Below are positions 61,672-64,000 of a stretch of DNA of 64,000 bases, piece after piece. The position numbers and the translations under genes are program-made. The stretch spans positions 3,845,501-3,909,500 of the forward strand of contig NZ_CP033324.1 in assembly GCF_003710085.1 (NCBI RefSeq), given 5' to 3'. The stretch is from Nocardioides pantholopis. Its GTDB lineage: Bacteria > Actinomycetota > Actinomycetes > Propionibacteriales > Nocardioidaceae. Each line of letters opens with the position of its first letter. Position 1 is the first letter of the stretch. Below the pieces are notes generated by a model. It ran no database searches. It saw only the letters and a program-made list of their open reading frames with translations, and was not told the DNA's origin.

Positions 61672-63632
61672 CCCTGCTCCTCCTCCTCGACGACGGCGAG
61701 GACCGCACCGGCCGCCACCTGGTCTCCCACGGACACGGGGAGCTCGCTGACCACGCCGTCGTACGGCGCGGCGACGGTGTGCTGCATCTTCATGGCCTCC
61801 AGCACCAGCACCGGCTGGCCGGCGGTGACCCGGGCGCCGGCCTCGACCAGCACGCCCACGACGCTGCCGGGCATCGGCGCGAGCAGGGACCCGGTCGCGA
61901 CCTGCGCGGCCGGGTCGGTGAACCGCGGCACCCGGCTCAGCCGCACGTGGCCGCGCGGCGAGTCGACGTGGGCGAGCGCGCCGTCGAGCAGCACGTCGTA
62001 CGTCGTGGCGACCCCGTCGGCCTCGAGCGTGACCCGGTCGGGCGCCGCAGCCAGGACCGCCGGGCCGGCCGCGATCCGGTAGCCGTCGCGGCCGCCGTAC
62101 CAGCGCACCTCGAGCGGCTCGGACAGGCCGTCGACGGCGAACGACGTCGACTGCGGCTGGCTGACCACGTTGCGCCACGCCACCGGGATCCGCCGCTGCA
62201 CGGTGCGGGCCAGGCGGTCGTGCTCGGCCAGCGCGACCGCCGCGGCGGCGGCCGGCGCGGCCAGGGCCGCGGGGTCGGCCCCGGCGGACCGGCTGGCCAG
62301 CTCCTGGACGTCGAGGAAGTCGGTGCTGACCTCGCCGGCGGCGAAGACCGGGTGCCGCAGCACCTCCACGAGCAGGTCGCGGTTGGTCCTCGGACCGTGG
62401 ACCCGGGCCCGGGACAGCGCCCCGGCGAGCCGGCGCAGCGCCTGCTCCCGGGTCGGCGCCCAGGCGATGACCTTGGCGAGCATCGCGTCGTAGTGGGTGC
62501 CGACCTCGCTACCGGTGACGAAGCCGGTGTCCAGGCGGATGCCGGGCTCGGACGGGCCGGTGAACTCGGCGACGACGTCGGGGACCTCGAAGGTGACCAG
62601 GGTGCCGCTCTGCGGCTGCCAGTCGGCGGCCGGGTCCTCGGCGTAGAGCCGGACCTCGACGGCGTGCCCACGCGGCCCCTCGGCCGGTGCGAGGACCGGG
62701 TGGCCCTCGGCGACGGCGAGCTGCTGCTCGACCAGGTCGACCCCGAAGACTGCCTCGGTGACCGGGTGCTCGACCTGGAGGCGGGTGTTCATCTCCAGGA
62801 ACCAGAACCGGGTGGGGTCGCCCGCGTCGAGGAGGAACTCCACGGTGCCGGCGCCGACGTAGTCGATCGCGGCGGCGGCCCGGCGCGCGGCCTCGTGCAG
62901 CGCCGCGCGGGTCTCCTCGGCCAGGCCCGGGGCCGGGGTCTCCTCGACCACCTTCTGGTGGCGGCGCTGGATCGAGCAGTCGCGCTCGCCGTACACCGCG
63001 ACCGTGCCGTGCCGGTCGCCGACGACCTGGACCTCGACGTGGCGGCCGTGCTCGACGTACGGCTCGACGAAGACGGTGCCGTCGCCGAACGCCGAGGCCG
63101 CCTCCGCGGCGGCCTTCTCCACCTCGCCGGGCAGGTCGGCCAGCGTGCGGACCACCCGCATCCCGCGGCCGCCACCGCCCGCGGAGGCCTTCACCAGCAG
63201 CGGCAGGTCGGCCTCGGTGGCCCCGGTGCCGAGGTCGGCGAGGACCGGCACGCCGGCGGCCTCCATCAGCTTCTTGGACTCGATCTTGGAGCCCATCGAC
63301 TCGATCGAGGCGGGGTCCGGCCCGACCCAGGTCAGGCCGGCGGCCAGGACCGCGCGGGCGAAGTCGGCGTTCTCGGAGAGGAAGCCGTAGCCGGGGTGGA
63401 CAGCGTCGGCGCCGGCCCGGCGGGCGGCCTCGACGACCAGGTCGGCCCGCAGGTAGGTCTCGGCCGGGGTGCTGCCCGGCAGCCGGACCGCGTGGTCGGC
63501 CTCCGCGACGAACGGCAGGCCCGCGTCGGCGTCGGAGTGCACGGCCACGGTCTCGACGCCGAGTCGGCGGCAGGTGGTGAACACGCGGCGGGCGATCTCG
63601 CCCCGGTTGGCCACGAGGAGTCGGGTGATCAC
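61668..63632 (-). CDS. Acyl-CoA carboxylase alpha subunit (biotin carboxylase plus biotin carrier, AccA1/MCC-like)
   Basis: 654 residues from the GTG with GAGG six bases upstream. Biotin carboxylase domain 1-450: RLLVANRGEIARRVF, HPGYGFLSENADFARAV, ATP loop KASAGGGGRGMRVV, EMNTRLQVEHPVTE. Middle domain, then the biotin carrier at the C-terminus with VLEAMKMQHTV (biotinyl-Lys). With the following carboxyltransferase it carboxylates methylcrotonyl-CoA or related acyl-CoA in leucine breakdown. Confidence 0.95.
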   Translation of the reverse strand: MITRLLVANRGEIARRVFTTCRRLGVETVAVHSDADAGLPFVAEADHAVRLPGSTPAETYLRADLVVEAARRAGADAVHPGYGFLSENADFARAVLAAGLTWVGPDPASIESMGSKIESKKLMEAAGVPVLADLGTGATEADLPLLVKASAGGGGRGMRVVRTLADLPGEVEKAAAEAASAFGDGTVFVEPYVEHGRHVEVQVVGDRHGTVAVYGERDCSIQRRHQKVVEETPAPGLAEETRAALHEAARRAAAAIDYVGAGTVEFLLDAGDPTRFWFLEMNTRLQVEHPVTEAVFGVDLVEQQLAVAEGHPVLAPAEGPRGHAVEVRLYAEDPAADWQPQSGTLVTFEVPDVVAEFTGPSEPGIRLDTGFVTGSEVGTHYDAMLAKVIAWAPTREQALRRLAGALSRARVHGPRTNRDLLVEVLRHPVFAAGEVSTDFLDVQELASRSAGADPAALAAPAAAAAVALAEHDRLARTVQRRIPVAWRNVVSQPQSTSFAVDGLSEPLEVRWYGGRDGYRIAAGPAVLAAAPDRVTLEADGVATTYDVLLDGALAHVDSPRGHVRLSRVPRFTDPAAQVATGSLLAPMPGSVVGVLVEAGARVTAGQPVLVLEAMKMQHTVAAPYDGVVSELPVSVGDQVAAGAVLAVVEEEEQG

Positions 63633-63640
63633 TTCTGGCC

Positions 63641-64000
63641 TCACATTCGGAAGACGCCGAAGCGGTCGGTGCCGGCGACCGGTGCGGTGTCGATGACGGA
63701 CAGGCAGATGCCCAGGACGGTGCGGGTGTCGCGGGGGTCGATGACGCCGTCGTCGTAGAGCATCCCGGACAGGACGTAGGGCAGGCTCTGCTCCTCGACC
63801 ATCTGCTCCACGAAGGCCCGCATCCCCGCGTCGGCCTCCTCGTCGAACGGCTTGCCCTTCGCCTCGGCGGCGGCGCGCGAGACGATCGAGAGCACCCCGG
63901 CGAGCTGGGCGGGCCCCATCACCGCGGACTTGGCGTTGGGCCAGGTGAACAGGAAGCGCGGGTCGTAGGCGCGACCGTTCATCCCGTAGTTGCCGGCGCC
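63641..64000 (-). CDS. Acyl-CoA carboxylase beta subunit (carboxyltransferase), C-terminal part only
   Basis: The frame runs past the right window edge; the last 119 codons are visible. GNYGMNGRAYDPRFLFTWPN, AVMGPAQLAGVLS, LPYVLSGMLYDDGVIDPRDTR and a short C-terminal tail match the C-terminus of methylcrotonyl-CoA carboxylase beta subunits (AccD1/LiuB). First visible gene of the operon running left; its TGA lies nine bases from the GTG of the alpha subunit. Confidence 0.93.
   Translation of the reverse strand, partial: GAGNYGMNGRAYDPRFLFTWPNAKSAVMGPAQLAGVLSIVSRAAAEAKGKPFDEEADAGMRAFVEQMVEEQSLPYVLSGMLYDDGVIDPRDTRTVLGICLSVIDTAPVAGTDRFGVFRM

Overview
The window comes from a very GC-rich actinobacterium, most likely Nocardioides or another member of the Nocardioidaceae. 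Four things point there. It carries a mycothiol-dependent isomerase-family gene. It has a SigK/RskA pair and MprAB-like regulators of mycobacterial type. It has a DUF222/13E12 HNH endonuclease. It also has a dispersed repeat built on the words GGTGGTCGAGCC and GGTCTCGACAC. I see no rRNA, tRNA, CRISPR array, insertion sequence with a transposase, or prophage. Almost everything is chromosomal housekeeping sequence, densely packed and with many 4-base ATGA/GTGA overlaps.

Layout. 1-8 kb: a thioredoxin/NHL protein, a mycothiol-dependent enzyme with an SDR, two membrane proteins and phosphoglucomutase. 8-14 kb: a divergent DUF305 lipoprotein and LVIVD-repeat protein, then a four-gene ABC exporter cassette. 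14-18.5 kb: a two-component system with a PepSY target protein, a DUF2975/XRE pair and a peptidase E. 18.5-22.2 kb: an acyl desaturase with its ferredoxin reductase, divergent from a PucR regulator. 22.3-31.5 kb: a fasciclin protein, a GDSL lipoprotein, an amidohydrolase, an M1 peptidase, an AccD3-type carboxyltransferase, a GNAT, an MFS exporter and DUF2804. 31.8-35.5 kb: branched-chain 2-oxoacid dehydrogenase E1alpha-E1beta-E2. 35.6-38.6 kb: a CDF zinc exporter, a glutathionyl-hydroquinone reductase homologue and an M15 peptidase. 38.56-40.38 kb: the HNH endonuclease island. 40.4-48.3 kb: an aromatic aminotransferase, VanZ, GntR, a deglycation operon (LMW phosphatase plus fructosamine kinase), an MprAB-like system and a thioesterase. 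48.3-53.6 kb: zwf, pabB, pabA and a PhzE-like synthase. 53.6-60.4 kb: a HelD-like helicase, a crotonase, sigK-rskA, a PLDc_N protein, an isoaspartyl methyltransferase homologue and YihY. 60.5-64 kb: an acyl-CoA dehydrogenase, biotin carboxylase and carboxyltransferase operon of leucine/odd-chain type, running off the right edge.

How the parts work together. The desaturase and reductase form an electron-transfer pair. BCKDH and the acyl-CoA dehydrogenase/carboxylase operon are consecutive stages of branched-chain amino acid breakdown. SigK and RskA probably control the secreted fasciclin protein 34 kb away, because both loci carry the same CCAATC-N16-CCGAA promoter. Each of the two two-component systems has 11-bp-spaced direct repeats at its own promoter, and one set recurs before the PepSY gene.

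Most distinctive signals. (1) The HNH endonuclease gene has a perfect 16-bp LexA/SOS box in its promoter and is bordered by inverted copies of the dispersed repeat. Copies of that repeat also sit in frame inside pgm and the BCKDH E2 gene, where they are translated as Gly-Ser-Thr linkers. (2) The shared SigK-type promoter. (3) A TANNNT-like -10 box 6-7 bases before the start codon at more than 20 genes, indicating widespread leaderless transcription. This also settles several start codons.
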